DNA from: Uranotaenia lowii
Lineage: Eukaryota; Arthropoda; Insecta; Diptera; Culicidae
DNA length: 64,000 nucleotides
Direction: 5' to 3'
Assembly: GCF_029784155.1 (NCBI RefSeq)
Contig: NC_073693.1
Location: forward strand, 339,280,023 to 339,344,022
The position numbers and the translations under genes are program-made. Positions 45,352-56,829 of the stretch are shown one piece after another. The notes under the pieces were generated by a model. That model was given only the letters and a program-made list of their open reading frames with translations. It made no database searches and was not told the origin of the DNA. Position 1 is the first letter of the stretch. Every line of letters begins with the position of its first letter.

Positions 45352-48165
45352 GTCACGTCGTTTGAAAATTTTCGGAGAAGATGATTCCAGTTCGAAACCC
45401 AGGTAGTGCAAGTAGTGGTACGGATTTTACCGAAGGTCAGGATTCTGGAGGACCAAGAGAAAATGGACAGATTCCCGGCAGTAGAAGCGGTGGATCCCAT
45501 CATGGTGAACAGCGAGTGGTTCGATCCGGTGGAGTATCGTGGGCTTTCTCCATGGAAATGAGCCTGATCCGGGATTGTTGCTTGAATGCGGTGATTCACA
45601 AGAAAGGTAAAATCGTGGACGAATCTTCTTGAGCCTGGAGAAGACCAACTTCAGTTTAGTCATGGATGCGAGAAGTGCAAATGAAGCATGGGACAAATTT
45701 AAGACGGCTTTTCAAGACAACGGTATCTATAGAAGGATTGGGTTGCTACAACAACTTGTATCGTCAAGGCTGTAGAATTTCCAAACACTGAAGAGTACGT
45801 TGATGCAATAATTTCGACAAGTGACAAACTGTCGGAATTTAATTTTCCGGTGACCGATGGTTGGCGTCAATTCTGATGATGGGGTTGCCAAAATATTACG
45901 CCTCGATGGTGATGGGACTAGAAACTTTCGGCAAAGATACCATCACTTCAAGATAAAGAAGTGGGCTTTGCCACGAACATTAATTCTTCTATACGGACTT
46001 TCGATGTTCGCAACGCCACCTTACGAGTTGGGGCAACAAGATTCATGCATCTAGCCATGGTAACCAATGTGTGTCTTGGAAAAACAAATCTGCTTTAAAA
46101 GTATATCTGTTGGAAGTGAGTACTTCAGAGCCATCTACAATGCTTTAAATGGTAAAAATGTATTTTGGTTGACCTTTTGGACGAATTATAAACCATATAT
46201 TGCCATTCGGAAAAAAATGATTTGAATTTGAACTAAACCGAAACTCTGCTTTTCTAATTTTACTCTGTTCGAGAAGAAAATCATCTATTGAATGCTCAAT
46301 TGTGAATCTTTTTGTTCATGAAAACAAGTATGTTGAAATTGATACCAACAGTGCGAATACGAACAACGGTTGCTTTGATAATTTTGTATGTTATTTGACG
46401 TTGAAGTTGTTGAATACTCAAACCATTGACCCCCATGGAGGGTGTACAAGCTATTTTAGTCGCCTGTTATGATACCCCTTCTCAGAAGGGAGCAGCACTG
46501 AGCGTATAGAAAGAATTTTCGATAAGTTACATGGGTCTGCTTTCGGTCAAGTCCTGCGGGCTGACTTCGTAAGGAGCAAAATATTGCAGGACGTCAAGTT
46601 GGAGCGGCGCAGATGACGAAGCTCTGTATTCTGAAGAGCAACAAAGGCGGCGTCAAGGAAGGCGTTTGCTTACCCATGTGGCGAATCAGGTCATTTTGCG
46701 GCAAGTTGTCCGTGGACAGGGAAAAGCAGCGAGCAATGTGTTTTACATTTGCGATGGACAATGCTGATCGGAACGAGTGGTATTTCGATTCAAACGCGAC
46801 TTGCCACATGGCGAGAGCTGAGGTAGATTTCCAATCGAAGACGAAAATTTCGATAAATTTTGGTACAGCAAACAACGACATTCGTCAATTTGGATTGTCT
46901 TGAAGGAGCTGTAGACGTGAGCGACGTACTGGAAGTTCCAGATTTGGCGACAAACCTGTTGTCTGTTGGAAGGATTTGCAAGAAGGGCTTCACGGTTGTT
47001 TTCACAAAAGACGATTGGGACAGGTTCTCAACAAAAACGGCCAGATTTTTGTTCCGGGAACTTCTGATGGAGAATTAAATCGGCTGAATCGGAAAGCACC
47101 GAAGGCGTTTTTATGCAATGAACGAGATCTTTGGCATAAAAGATTTGGTCATTTGAACGTGAACACTCTCAAGCAGCTTCAAAACATCTCAACGGGAATG
47201 CAGCTCAATGGGTCATCGTTTGCTGGTTGTATGGAGTGCATCGTAGGAAAACAAGCTAAAGCATCGTTTCCCACTAGCACGACGAGGGCACGGGGGCGTT
47301 TGGAACTAGTACACTGAGATTTGTGTGGTCCATTCGAGATTCCTATTTCATCAGTTTCATCGATGATGCTACGAGGAAGCTTTTCGTTTACAATTTGGAA
47401 GCGAAAAATCAAGCCGTTGAAGAGTTCCAGAATTTCAAAGCTATGGTTGAGCGCCAGACTGGTCTCAAGCTTAAAGTGTTGAGAAGCGATAATGGCCGCG
47501 AATATATGAGCTCAAATTTCAAGAGAATTCTAGAATGTGAAAGTGTTCGACATGAAAAGACCTGCCCGTATACCGCGGAACAAAATGGAGTTGCTGAGAG
47601 AATGAATCGAACGATTCTCGAGAAGGTTCGCTGTATGCTCAATGAGGCAAAGTTACCGATGGACTTCTCTGAGCCAGCTGTGACGGTCGTTGAGGCAACT
47701 GTGCCTCAAAATTCGGAAGAACCTTCAAGCTCGTCAGCCGAAAACGATTTTTTGCAGCACCCGGTGGCTGATCGCGCGCTCCCACCGCAATCTGGCAAAC
47801 CTGCTAAAAAAGAGCATGAGTTTAGGCGCAGCGGTCGGGAGCGCCCGGGTACCTACCCAGACAAGTATAACGATTACATTTCTTATTCGACTTATACTGG
47901 CCAAAATGTCTCCCCATCAACGCAGACGACCGAATGTTTTGGACGGTCCTACGAGCTACGAAGAGGTAATCGGTCGGCCGGACCGTGAGCTGTGGATTGC
48001 GGCGATGTGTGAGGAAATTGCAGCTCTCGAATCAAACAACACGTGGGTACTCGAGGATCTGCCGTAAGGGCAGAAGGCGATTAAAGACAAATGGGTGATC
48101 AAAACCAAACGTGGAGTCAGCGGAGAGGTCGAGCGGTACAAAGCACGGTTGGTAATGAGGAGCAC
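45352..48165 (+). pseudogene. Old Ty1/copia gag-pol remnant
   Basis: Fragments appear in copia order with many stops and shifts. Gag (ANEAWDKFKTAFQDNG) is near 45680-45770. A zinc knuckle near 46668 is broken by an extra base. The protease motif is YFDSNATCHMA near 46785 (DSNA in place of DSGA). LWHKRFGHLN...CMECIVGKQ is at 47120-47270. A TGA follows VH just before DLCGPF near 47318. The integrase core with SDNGREY and EQNGVAERMNR is at 47340-47660. A deletion then joins it to the linker, and the reverse-transcriptase start (NTWVLEDLP...ERYKARLV) ends at about 48155. The catalytic reverse transcriptase and RNase H are absent. About 500 bp near 46075-46560 is unrelated and may be another insertion. 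Confidence 0.85.
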
Positions 48166-48169
48166 TCCT

Positions 48170-49535
48170 CCCAAAAATATTTAATCTCTTCATATAATTA
48201 AATAACTTTGGCCAAAAAGAAATAAAAACACGTCATCATAGCATCGGTGGTAGGTCACTATCAGACTATCGACCGTACCGTTTCGCAACCAAACTCCGGC
48301 TGTAACGAATGCGATGATAACAAACTGAGAAGACTATACATCGATAGATGCGTTTCTGAGTTAAAGGGAGCTTATCTGAGCGATCACATAGGTATCATCT
48401 TTTTGTTCGTTCACACTGCAAGTTTTTCCGCCTGTGGGGCAAACCACGATTGACTATATCTGTATCTACCACATCATAGTAGTTGGCCCGTGCTGAACAA
48501 AAATTTAATAAGGCTATGATCATTTAGAATCCGGGCAGTTACAAACGTGTATATTTGAAAAACTATTCATTTGATAAAAAAAACTGTCTATGGAGGAAAT
48601 CAAGGTGTTAATATGATAATTAATGTAATAATATAAAAAAAAAATATTTTCCCGTTGACTTCAAAAAATATTTTTACTTTAACATAAAATCTCTTTTTTA
48701 TCTTTGCACACTTTTTTTCAGTCATGTATTGATCTATTATTTTTATGACAGAAGCAAAACCGTTGCAAAATCATGATATTTTACACCAAAACATCTAGAA
48801 AAACCAATTGGAATCTGATTGGAACCTTTTCATGAGTAGGCATCTCGAAGAATTTGACCTCTTGAATTCATCATAAATTTTCTTGTCCATCAAAACACAT
48901 CTGTCAAATTGCGTAAAAACCGGTTGCACAGATTGCGATCCATGGAAGTACTCATTTTTAGTTACTTGCTGGGTATCTACTAGACAGACAACACTTTTTG
49001 TCTGCCGGAAACGAATTTACTGCATTGTTTAGGGGTCTGCATTAAGTTATACCTAATAACCATAGACTTTTTTCCATAGTTGTGATCAAGGGTTCCACTC
49101 AGAGGACTGAACCAGCTGTCAAATCGCATACAAACGCACCGTACCAAATTTTTGGTACCAGAACGTCAGTGTGGTTCCCGAAATTAACCACTTCACCCCA
49201 TAAAAGACTCGAAATAGGATAACATTTTTGTTGCCAAACGCATCTGTTGTTGTCATACTGCAGATTTAGAATCACTACGATGCTTAGTTTGAACTTCGTG
49301 AGCATTCTAGAGTTGCTTCTTATACTTCTTAACCATTTGGGCAAAAAAAAAAATTCAGAAAAATTAACAGTTCATGAGTTTTACAATCAACAATGAAGAA
49401 TTTCCAAGGAGATTGTGCAAATTTATTTTAATCATGTCTTTTTGCATTGTAAATATCTCAAACACACGTGAATTTAAAAATCTGAAATAAATAGGCAAGA
49501 TAGTCCTTTTCATAATCAACACAACGCTGCTAAAT
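48170..49535. other. Non-coding sequence between old copia and the young insertion
   Basis: No coding or repeat signature recognised; may include decayed old-copia sequence. Confidence 0.35.
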
Positions 49536-49540
49536 ATTTG

Positions 49541-49675
49541 TTTTGGAATATGGAGAGCCGTAAAGAACGAACTAGCTTCGTTTACAGTTGGAACAAGAGA
49601 AAGAATTTTATTTAAATTTAAAACATGGGTTACTATGATTATTTTGTTACTATTAAACGCCTGCTGCGTTCAACA
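49541..49675 (-). repeat. 3' LTR of the intact copia
   Basis: 135 bp, reading TGTTGAACGC...TATTCCAAAA on the element strand; identical to 53873-54007. Confidence 0.95.
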
Positions 49676-49684
49676 CTCCTCCTC
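49676..49684 (-). other. Polypurine tract
   Basis: GAGGAGGAG on the element strand, directly abutting the 3' LTR: the expected primer for plus-strand DNA synthesis. Confidence 0.85.
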
Positions 49685-49687
49685 AAA

Positions 49688-52600
49688 CTATTCAGAAAGT
49701 ACACCCATCTTAGCACGTAACTTCTCAAGGCGTACTCGCTGAAGCGGCTTCGTTAGGACATCTGCAACCATATCCTCCGTCGGGCAATATTGAAGTTGAA
49801 TAACACCCTTCTGCTTCAAGTCGCGGACGAAGAAGTACCGTGTGTCAATATGCTTACTTCGTCGCTCGATCCGGTCACTGTCAACCACCTTGATGCAGCT
49901 CTGGTTATCCTCGAACACCTTGGCGGGAATGGACTCGTCTCGACTGATTTCGCTTATCAGCCGGCGCACCCAAAGCAATTCTTGGCACCCTTCAGCGAGT
50001 GCAACGAATTCGGCTTCAGTTGAGCTGAGGGACACACACGCTTGCTTTCTGGATCCCCAGGATATGATGCCTCCTCCGAAAAATACTGCATGGCCAGAGT
50101 TAGATTTTCGGTCCCGAGCATCACCGGCCCAGTCCGCATCTACGTACATCGCCAACTCGCCTTCTGTGGAACCCAGTTTCAGCTTGAAGTCGGATGTTGC
50201 ATTCAGGTATCGCAGCACACGCTTTGCCTCATTCCAATCCAGTTGGGTTGGGCAGCTGGATTTTTGAGCTAGGATGGATGTGCTGACAGCCACGTCCGGC
50301 CTGGTATGAACAGCTACGTAAAGCAGACCTCCGATAAGGCTGAGATACTGCTGGTTGTTTGGCAGCCGTTCCTTCTCCTCCTTCTGCTGTAGGTAGCCCG
50401 GATCAAGAGGAATCTTGCTGGGTTTGGCCTCCCCGAGACCAAATTGTTGGGTTAACTTCCGGATGTACTGCTGTTGGCTAAGCTTGAATCCATCCGGACC
50501 ACGAACAATTTCCATGCCAAGGAAATGTTTGATGTCTCCAAGGTTGTTAATCCTGAAGTTCGTCTGAAGACCTTGAAATATTTCTTGGAACTCCTCCTCA
50601 GTCTCGGTTATCACCACCATATCGTCCACGTAAACCAACAGATAGGCGATGACAGTTCCCGTTCGACGAATATAGAGGCACGGGTCTGCTTTGGAAATGC
50701 TGAACGACATTTTTCGCAGGAACGAATCGAGGGTATGGTTCCACACTCGAGCGGACTGCTTGAGACCGTACAGGCTTTTGTTGAGACGACATACACTATT
50801 TCCAACAGCATACCCTTCCGGTTGTTTCATATAGACAATCTCGTCCAGTTGTCCATGAAGATACGCAGTCTTGACGTCAACGTGTTTGACGACCATGTTA
50901 CGACTGCTTGCCACCACCAACAAGGCACGGAACGTTACCTGTTTGGCGACAGGTGCGAAGACTTCGTCGAAATCCACGCCAAACTTTTGGGAGAATCCTT
51001 GAGCCACCAACCTGGCTTTGTGGCGCACGACCTCACCATTTCCATCGAGCTTCTTCTTGAAAAGCCATTTACATCCAACAGCTTTACGGTTCGCAGGAAG
51101 TTCGACCAAATCCCACGTGCCGTTCTCGATGAGCGATCGATACTCTTCATCCATTGCTTCCTGCCAATGCCTAGCGTCGGGTGATTTCAGGGCTTCGGAA
51201 CGAGTGCGAGGATCACCACCTTGGATGCTTTTTGCGGCCAGTCCCTGATGGGGATTCTCATTTCCTGGTTCAGGACCTCGATTGGAGTTGGATGGAGGGG
51301 GGTCATCTGAAAAACGGTTGGAAGGCAAACCAGTGCTTGGAAAAAGAAAATTTTTCAACTTGCCTGTGAGATAGCGCTCCCGTCCGCTGCGCCTCAACGC
51401 CTGTGACACGGGCGGATTTGAAGATAGTTGCGGGGGGAGCGCGTTAGTTGTCACGTCACGTGCTGCATCGTTACTATTGTCGCTTGATTCGTCTGCGCTG
51501 TCATAGTTTGAAGAACCTTCATCAGCACTAACGTCCACCACGCATTCACCTTCAGGAACCGGCACCACTTTGTCAGACCCAGATTGTTCGACCACCGCTG
51601 GAAACTGCAGCTGATCATCCTGAACTGTTTGCTCGAAGTCCAGAGGGACTAATTTTCGCTCAGGTACGGACACCACGCTGCTACGCTTCGGATTTTCACT
51701 CACAAATACGACGTCTCGAGATGTTACCAGGGTTTTCTTCCTCGGATCCCACAGTCGATATGCCTTCGTTTCGGATTCGTAACCAGTAAAGATGCACTCA
51801 TGGGATTTTGCATCCCACTTCCTCCTTTTCTGCTTCGGGATATGAACCATAGCTGGGGAACCAAACACTCGGATGTGAGCTAAGTTCGGCTTCTTTCCGC
51901 TCCACATTTCCTCAGGTGTCACCTCGTGTCCTTTGGTAGGCGATCGATTTACCAGGTAGACCGCTGTTGCTGTTGCTTCTGCCCAGAATGACTTAGGCAG
52001 ATCCGCTTCAAATAACATGCATTTGGCCCGTTCTACCACAGTACGGTTCACACGTTCGGCTAAACCGTTTTGTTCGGGAGTGTAATCCGCCGTTGTTTGA
52101 TGGCGAACCCCCAGGCTGTTCAGATGGTCTTCCAGCTTCTTGTTGCGAAACTCCTTCCCGTTGTCGGTTCGCAGAATTTTTAACTTTCGGCCAGTCTGCC
52201 GCTCTGATGAACATCGGTAATTTTCAAAAGCTTCAAAAATTTCATTCGCTGATTTTTCTTTCAGGAAATACACTGCGATGCGACGAGACTTATCATCCGT
52301 GAACGTAAGAAAATATCTTCTGCCGCCCAACGAATTAACTTCCATTGGTCCGCACACATCGGAATGGACCACTTCCAGGATTTCTTGCGCACGTGAACCT
52401 TGCTTGTTGAAAGGAAGACGAGTTTGCTTACCCATCGCACATGTTGAACACCGATCTTCAATTTCCGCTGGACCGTCGAATTGCACTCCGGAGACCATAC
52501 CATGTTTCAATCGCTGAACACTTTCCAGGTTGAGATGGCCCATTCTCCTATGCCACAGTTTGATATCCACGACGGAAGACGCGCTCATTGCTGTTGGTAA

Positions 52601-53782
52601 AGGCAATTGCGCCAGACGAAACAAACCATTCTCCAACACGCCGGTAGCCACCAGATTTCCGTTCCCTTCGTTGACCTTCACACCAGCTGCGCTAAACGTG
52701 ACAGTGTGTCCGCGCTTCACTATTTGGCTCACCGAAATCAGGTTCGTAGAAATCTCCGGAATGACTTGAACATCGTTGACCTCGATTGGCTCGTCGTCTT
52801 GACTACACTCGGGTAACAGCTTCAATTTTCCTTTCGCCACTACCTGCATGGTACCTTTGTTGGCTGCAACGACGGTACCGCTGGTTTTCTGCACGTTTTC
52901 CAATTTCGACACGGAATTGGTAAAATGATTCGAAGCACCGGAGTCGAAATACCAGCTCGAATCTTCGCCAAAATGTGCGCTTCCATTCGTCGATAAAACG
53001 GTACACCATGCTTTCGACTTCCTATCTTTAGATGGACAATCCCTTGAAAGATGGTTAGGCGATTTGCATATTCTGCATTTTGGACCTCGTTTCATGTCCG
53101 ATGGTTGCCTTTCTTGGTGCTGTTTCGGTGGTGGTTTTGAAAAATGTTTCCTCCCTGCATACGCTGTTCCTGCTGATGGCTCAGGTGCTCTAACTTCCTG
53201 CAGTAGCTTCGTCTTGATGACATCGCCGTTGATTGCTGCTCCGGAGTTTTCGAGTGCCATCACCATTGGGCTGTACGATTCCGGCAATCCTGCCAACAGA
53301 AGAGTTCCGACCCACTCTTCGCTTATGTCAAAACCGATTCCACGTAGTTGATGTGCTGTGGTTACTATGGTGTTGACATACGTTTCCATGGAGTCGCTCG
53401 TTGCTAGGGACGTTGTAATTAGTTTTCGCAGCAAGCCAACTTTTCGTGTCAGCCCGGAATCCTCAAACGCTGCTTCCAATTTCGACCACGTTTCCTGCGC
53501 AGTTCTCGCTTCCCTCACATGGACATAATTCGTAGGGTCAAGAAGAAGAATTATTTTTCTACGCGCTTTTCGGTCCTTCACCGGGTTTACGACCGGCATG
53601 GTTCCATCCTCGTTCGGTGTCGGCTTCACCACGTCCCACAAGTCCTCCAGTTCGAGAAAAGTCTGGACTGCGAATTGCCACGTGGACCAATTTTCACGGC
53701 CCATAAGCAATTCTATCGATGGCAAATTCAGCGAACTGAAGGCTTTTGCTGTTGCAGCTACATCGCCTTGACCGGTAGACAT
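49688..53782 (-). CDS. Copia Gag-Pol polyprotein (1364 aa)
   Basis: One open frame from the ATG at 53782 (MSTGQGD); codons further upstream start with TTG, not ATG. Domains are numbered from this Met. Gag comes first. The zinc knuckle CRICKSPNHLSRDC is at 236-249. The aspartic protease has DSG at 280. Integrase has H411, H416, C445 and C448 and catalytic D475, D540, E576 with 35 residues between the last two (DDX35E). After a linker, the reverse transcriptase has YVDD at 1051-1054, and RNase H has D1215, E1256 and D1292. All catalytic residues are intact and the order protease-integrase-reverse transcriptase defines Ty1/copia. Length is typical. No frameshift separates gag from pol; copia-type elements generally adjust the Gag:Pol ratio by splicing or processing, and no site for this was identified. 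G+C content is clearly higher than in the flanks. Confidence 0.97.
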   Translation of the reverse strand: MSTGQGDVAATAKAFSSLNLPSIELLMGRENWSTWQFAVQTFLELEDLWDVVKPTPNEDGTMPVVNPVKDRKARRKIILLLDPTNYVHVREARTAQETWSKLEAAFEDSGLTRKVGLLRKLITTSLATSDSMETYVNTIVTTAHQLRGIGFDISEEWVGTLLLAGLPESYSPMVMALENSGAAINGDVIKTKLLQEVRAPEPSAGTAYAGRKHFSKPPPKQHQERQPSDMKRGPKCRICKSPNHLSRDCPSKDRKSKAWCTVLSTNGSAHFGEDSSWYFDSGASNHFTNSVSKLENVQKTSGTVVAANKGTMQVVAKGKLKLLPECSQDDEPIEVNDVQVIPEISTNLISVSQIVKRGHTVTFSAAGVKVNEGNGNLVATGVLENGLFRLAQLPLPTAMSASSVVDIKLWHRRMGHLNLESVQRLKHGMVSGVQFDGPAEIEDRCSTCAMGKQTRLPFNKQGSRAQEILEVVHSDVCGPMEVNSLGGRRYFLTFTDDKSRRIAVYFLKEKSANEIFEAFENYRCSSERQTGRKLKILRTDNGKEFRNKKLEDHLNSLGVRHQTTADYTPEQNGLAERVNRTVVERAKCMLFEADLPKSFWAEATATAVYLVNRSPTKGHEVTPEEMWSGKKPNLAHIRVFGSPAMVHIPKQKRRKWDAKSHECIFTGYESETKAYRLWDPRKKTLVTSRDVVFVSENPKRSSVVSVPERKLVPLDFEQTVQDDQLQFPAVVEQSGSDKVVPVPEGECVVDVSADEGSSNYDSADESSDNSNDAARDVTTNALPPQLSSNPPVSQALRRSGRERYLTGKLKNFLFPSTGLPSNRFSDDPPPSNSNRGPEPGNENPHQGLAAKSIQGGDPRTRSEALKSPDARHWQEAMDEEYRSLIENGTWDLVELPANRKAVGCKWLFKKKLDGNGEVVRHKARLVAQGFSQKFGVDFDEVFAPVAKQVTFRALLVVASSRNMVVKHVDVKTAYLHGQLDEIVYMKQPEGYAVGNSVCRLNKSLYGLKQSARVWNHTLDSFLRKMSFSISKADPCLYIRRTGTVIAYLLVYVDDMVVITETEEEFQEIFQGLQTNFRINNLGDIKHFLGMEIVRGPDGFKLSQQQYIRKLTQQFGLGEAKPSKIPLDPGYLQQKEEKERLPNNQQYLSLIGGLLYVAVHTRPDVAVSTSILAQKSSCPTQLDWNEAKRVLRYLNATSDFKLKLGSTEGELAMYVDADWAGDARDRKSNSGHAVFFGGGIISWGSRKQACVSLSSTEAEFVALAEGCQELLWVRRLISEISRDESIPAKVFEDNQSCIKVVDSDRIERRSKHIDTRYFFVRDLKQKGVIQLQYCPTEDMVADVLTKPLQRVRLEKLRAKMGVLSE

Positions 53783-53858
53783 AATCGAAAAACTCGCGAC
53801 GGTACTTTTCAAAATTCGAATTTAAAAAAAAAAACGTTTACTTTTTAACTTTTTGGCT

Positions 53859-53872
53859 CTGGGCCCATAACC
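53859..53872 (-). other. Primer-binding site for initiator tRNA-Met half-molecule
   Basis: GGTTATGGGCCCAG on the element strand directly adjoins the 5' LTR. It is complementary to the anticodon arm (CTGGGCCCATAACC) of insect initiator tRNA-Met. Drosophila copia is known to prime from this internal region rather than from the 3' CCA end. Confidence 0.9.
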
Positions 53873-54007
53873 TTTTGGAATATGGAGAGCCGTAAAGAAC
53901 GAACTAGCTTCGTTTACAGTTGGAACAAGAGAAAGAATTTTATTTAAATTTAAAACATGGGTTACTATGATTATTTTGTTACTATTAAACGCCTGCTGCG
54001 TTCAACA
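53873..54007 (-). repeat. 5' LTR of the intact copia
   Basis: 135 bp, identical to the 3' LTR. The boundary is fixed by the adjacent primer site on one side and the ATTTG duplication on the other. Confidence 0.95.
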
Positions 54008-54227
54008 ATTTGCATATCCGAGCACTAGTAACGTAGCTATCACCGAAATAAAGTGCCTGGATGCGGATACTAAATGATCTTAGCCTTAGTGATGATAAAG
54101 CTTCTAAATAAGTTCTACCGGCTCATTTTCACCATCTTTCATTTCATCCAACCTTCTATCCATCTATAAAATTTCATAATGTACTGTCTCTACTAAAAAG
54201 GACATCACTTTTCTTCTACAAGGCCGA

Positions 54228-54279
54228 TACTATTCAAACCTACAAAACGTGTTACCCTATCACAAGCGTAATTCCCATA
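54228..54279 (+). mobile_element. Remnant 3' LTR end of the old copia element
   Basis: Direct repeat of 45286-45337 on the far side of the young insertion. It is consistent with the other LTR of the decayed element, though only 52 bp are alignable. Confidence 0.45.
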
Positions 54280-55200
54280 GTAGCGGTTAAGAATTTTCGT
54301 TGTGAGACCGTTTTTAAATTTCCATGGTGTGGGCAATGGAATCGAAAAGTCAATCTTTCTCTCCTAAAGAAGAATATCAATAGAAAAGTGATAAAGCACG
54401 ATCAATTTCTGAGATCCCAGAGAATGGATGAGGGTTAATCCCCAAAGCTTTGACTCTGGAACATATCGATGTTTTCAGACCATTCTGATTTGATTCCTGA
54501 AAAAAGGTCCACCCTGATCACCATATATTCTGAGCTCGCAATTTCATTCTTACAGGGACATATGTATGTAGGTATGACAGGTACTGTCGTCGGGTTGCAG
54601 TCATGGATCAGGTCAGGGATTATGGAGCAAGTCATTAAGCCATTGGTACCTGCATGCAAAACATACAGCAAAAAGCACCTTACACTTCATGCCAATCATA
54701 AACTGAGATCCAAAGCAAGTACAACCAGTGTGTAGAATGGTCTGATTTTTAATCCATCCCATTTCTTGACATTTCGGAGAACCTCTCATAAACAAATAAA
54801 TTTATCCTGGTGATCTTACTAATAAGATTTCAACTTACTACAAGGAGGTAGGTCTTAAATGATTTTTTTCAAACGGGTGTGAATATGCTATGAAGCCAAA
54901 ATGTGAAACCAGTAGGTCTAGTACCTATCTTGTTTCTAGTCTAATCACATTGATTTGTTTAACATTTTTAAGGGGTATGTTCCTCGAACAACGATATCAT
55001 ATCGTTCTTGGCAATGCTCAACCCCTTTAAAATTATCTCTTCATCTAGAAAATACTGGAACACGTATCCTGATTGCGGGAGACACACATTTGAATGAATT
55101 CATGATGAAATAAAAAAAAATATATTACTCACCTTCGACCTATTTTGAATTCATGTATGTTAATGACAGCCTATAACTTGATGTAGCGAATTTGTTATCG
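54280..55200. other. Non-coding sequence
   Basis: No supported feature; the frame near 54469-54735 has no recognisable domain. Confidence 0.4.
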
Positions 55201-55576
55201 CGGATTTTAAGGAGCACTGATAATTTTAACGCCCACGCGTTTGTTGCTACACCCCGAGCTAAGCGAGCGTGATGTTGATGTTTCGGCAACGGTTTGTCGA
55301 TTTACGTTGTTTTTTTTTACTCTAGCGGCCTACTGAGAACGATGAATTTTCAAAAACGCAAATTCCCGAAAGCTACATTATTTTCCTTGGCCCAAGGTCA
55401 TCCCCAGCTGTTGCCGTCTACAGGAGGAAGCTGCTAACTATTCACAGATGCACACTTCCGTTTTCTGCTATTCCGTCCAGCGGGGAAAATTCCAGTCACT
55501 AGCGGCGAAACTTACTGCTGGGTTGAAAATGACAAATCACACAAAACTTCTCCGGTGGCGGCGACGGTAATCGCGA

Positions 55577-55784
55577 ATGAAAATTTCACGGCACAATGTT
55601 TTTCCGCATTTGGCGACAACCACGTCGGTCGACGTATGTATTAACACCGCAGCAGCAAGAATGAGCGAAATGCATGAATGGCGCACATGGGAAAATCTAT
55701 ACACGACAAAGAGGGATCGCATTTTTGAATGGGTGTTTGAGATTACCAATACAGATGAAGATATTCCCAAAGAAGGAAGGAAAG
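55577..55784 (+). CDS. Possible first coding exon, unrecognised gene
   Basis: A G+C-richer patch (about 55200-55790) carries an ATG at 55577, and a second with fair context at 55661 (AGAATGAGC). It continues open through MSEMHEWRTWENLYTTK to a candidate donor AAAG|GTAAAA at 55785. Composition changes abruptly to A+T-rich after the donor, as at an exon-intron border. No second exon was found downstream, and the product is not recognised. It may be a chance frame. Confidence 0.25.
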
Positions 55785-55829
55785 GTAAAATACGTAACAA
55801 TTTTGATAAAAAAATTAAATGAAATTTTA

Positions 55830-56820
55830 ACTCGAGATTTTAAATATTAAAAAATAGTACCTGATAAAATTTTTATTTTTACATTTTTTGATAAAATTTT
55901 AAAACTTGTGTGACCAGTTTTGGACGCCCCATTTTTGTTTTGATGTTTGTTGCTTTTTTTCGAAGTTTGTTTACCCGTTTCTTGCGGTTGTGTGAGTGAA
56001 TTCGCGAAATAATTTTGAAATTAGCACTAGCAGCATGCAATTTGAGGTATTTGGTTTCAAACTTGGAATGTGAATTTTAGCATTTTTAGGTCCAGAATCA
56101 TTCATTTTCTCGAAATCTGAAAAACAAATTTTCTGGAATTAGAAAAGAACCCTCAAAACACCATTTTGATCCCAAAATTTCAAATTCAACACAAAAAACA
56201 TAAAACTGTCCAATTCATTCAACCGAGCTGAGGCTTCCCTTAGTTTTGATATGCGCGTGATTGATCCAGATAACTATATTCACATTCGAGTTAAGGTTTT
56301 GTTTCTAGCTGAAAACAAGCTTAAAATCTACAAACTTGTGCAAAAGGGGTTTCAATCTCTTTATAACCTATTTTTTAGATAAAGTTCTAAGGAAATCGAC
56401 GTTGTGTTCCTTCCGCAGATTTTTACGATTTTTTGCAAAAGGTTGTATCTTTCCAGATGGCAGCAGCGCTGCTATTCTCGATCATCAAAGTTGAAAAACG
56501 CTATAGCTTAAAGACACCAAACGATTAAAGTGGCACCTAGCGGCGAGTAGATGTAAACGAGATCTGCGTTGACTGATGCAATCCAGATAGCGCTGAGGTA
56601 TTTCAAAATACAGGAGATGCTAGGTTTGATTGATTTTAGAATGTTAGAAATTTAGAAAGAAAGTTTTAGAATTTTAAATTAAAAAATTAAAAAATCTTAA
56701 TGGGAAAATTGACAAATCAGAATATATAAAACACTTATTTTAGCTAGTCAAACAAGTTGACAAAATCGATCTAAAATGTTTTAAACTGAACATAAAATCA
56801 CTGATGAATCTTTCCATCTG
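55830..56820. other. A+T-rich non-coding sequence
   Basis: No feature recognised. Confidence 0.4.
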
Positions 56821-56829
56821 TTTTCCGTA

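Larger units (their letters stand above)
49541..54007 (-). mobile_element. Intact Ty1/copia retrotransposon
   Basis: 4467 bp, flanked by a 5-bp target duplication ATTTG (49536-49540, 54008-54012). Identical 135-bp LTRs, a primer site, a polypurine tract and one uninterrupted gag-pol frame are all present. The lack of any LTR difference indicates very recent insertion, and the element may still be mobile. It lies within the decayed plus-strand copia remnant. Confidence 0.96.

Noticed and set aside
45381..45632. 83-codon Gly/Ser-rich frame
   Set aside because: It is an out-of-frame reading of decayed copia gag sequence.
53783..53812. Ten extra codons at the start of the copia polyprotein
   Set aside because: They begin with TTG; the first in-frame ATG is at 53782.
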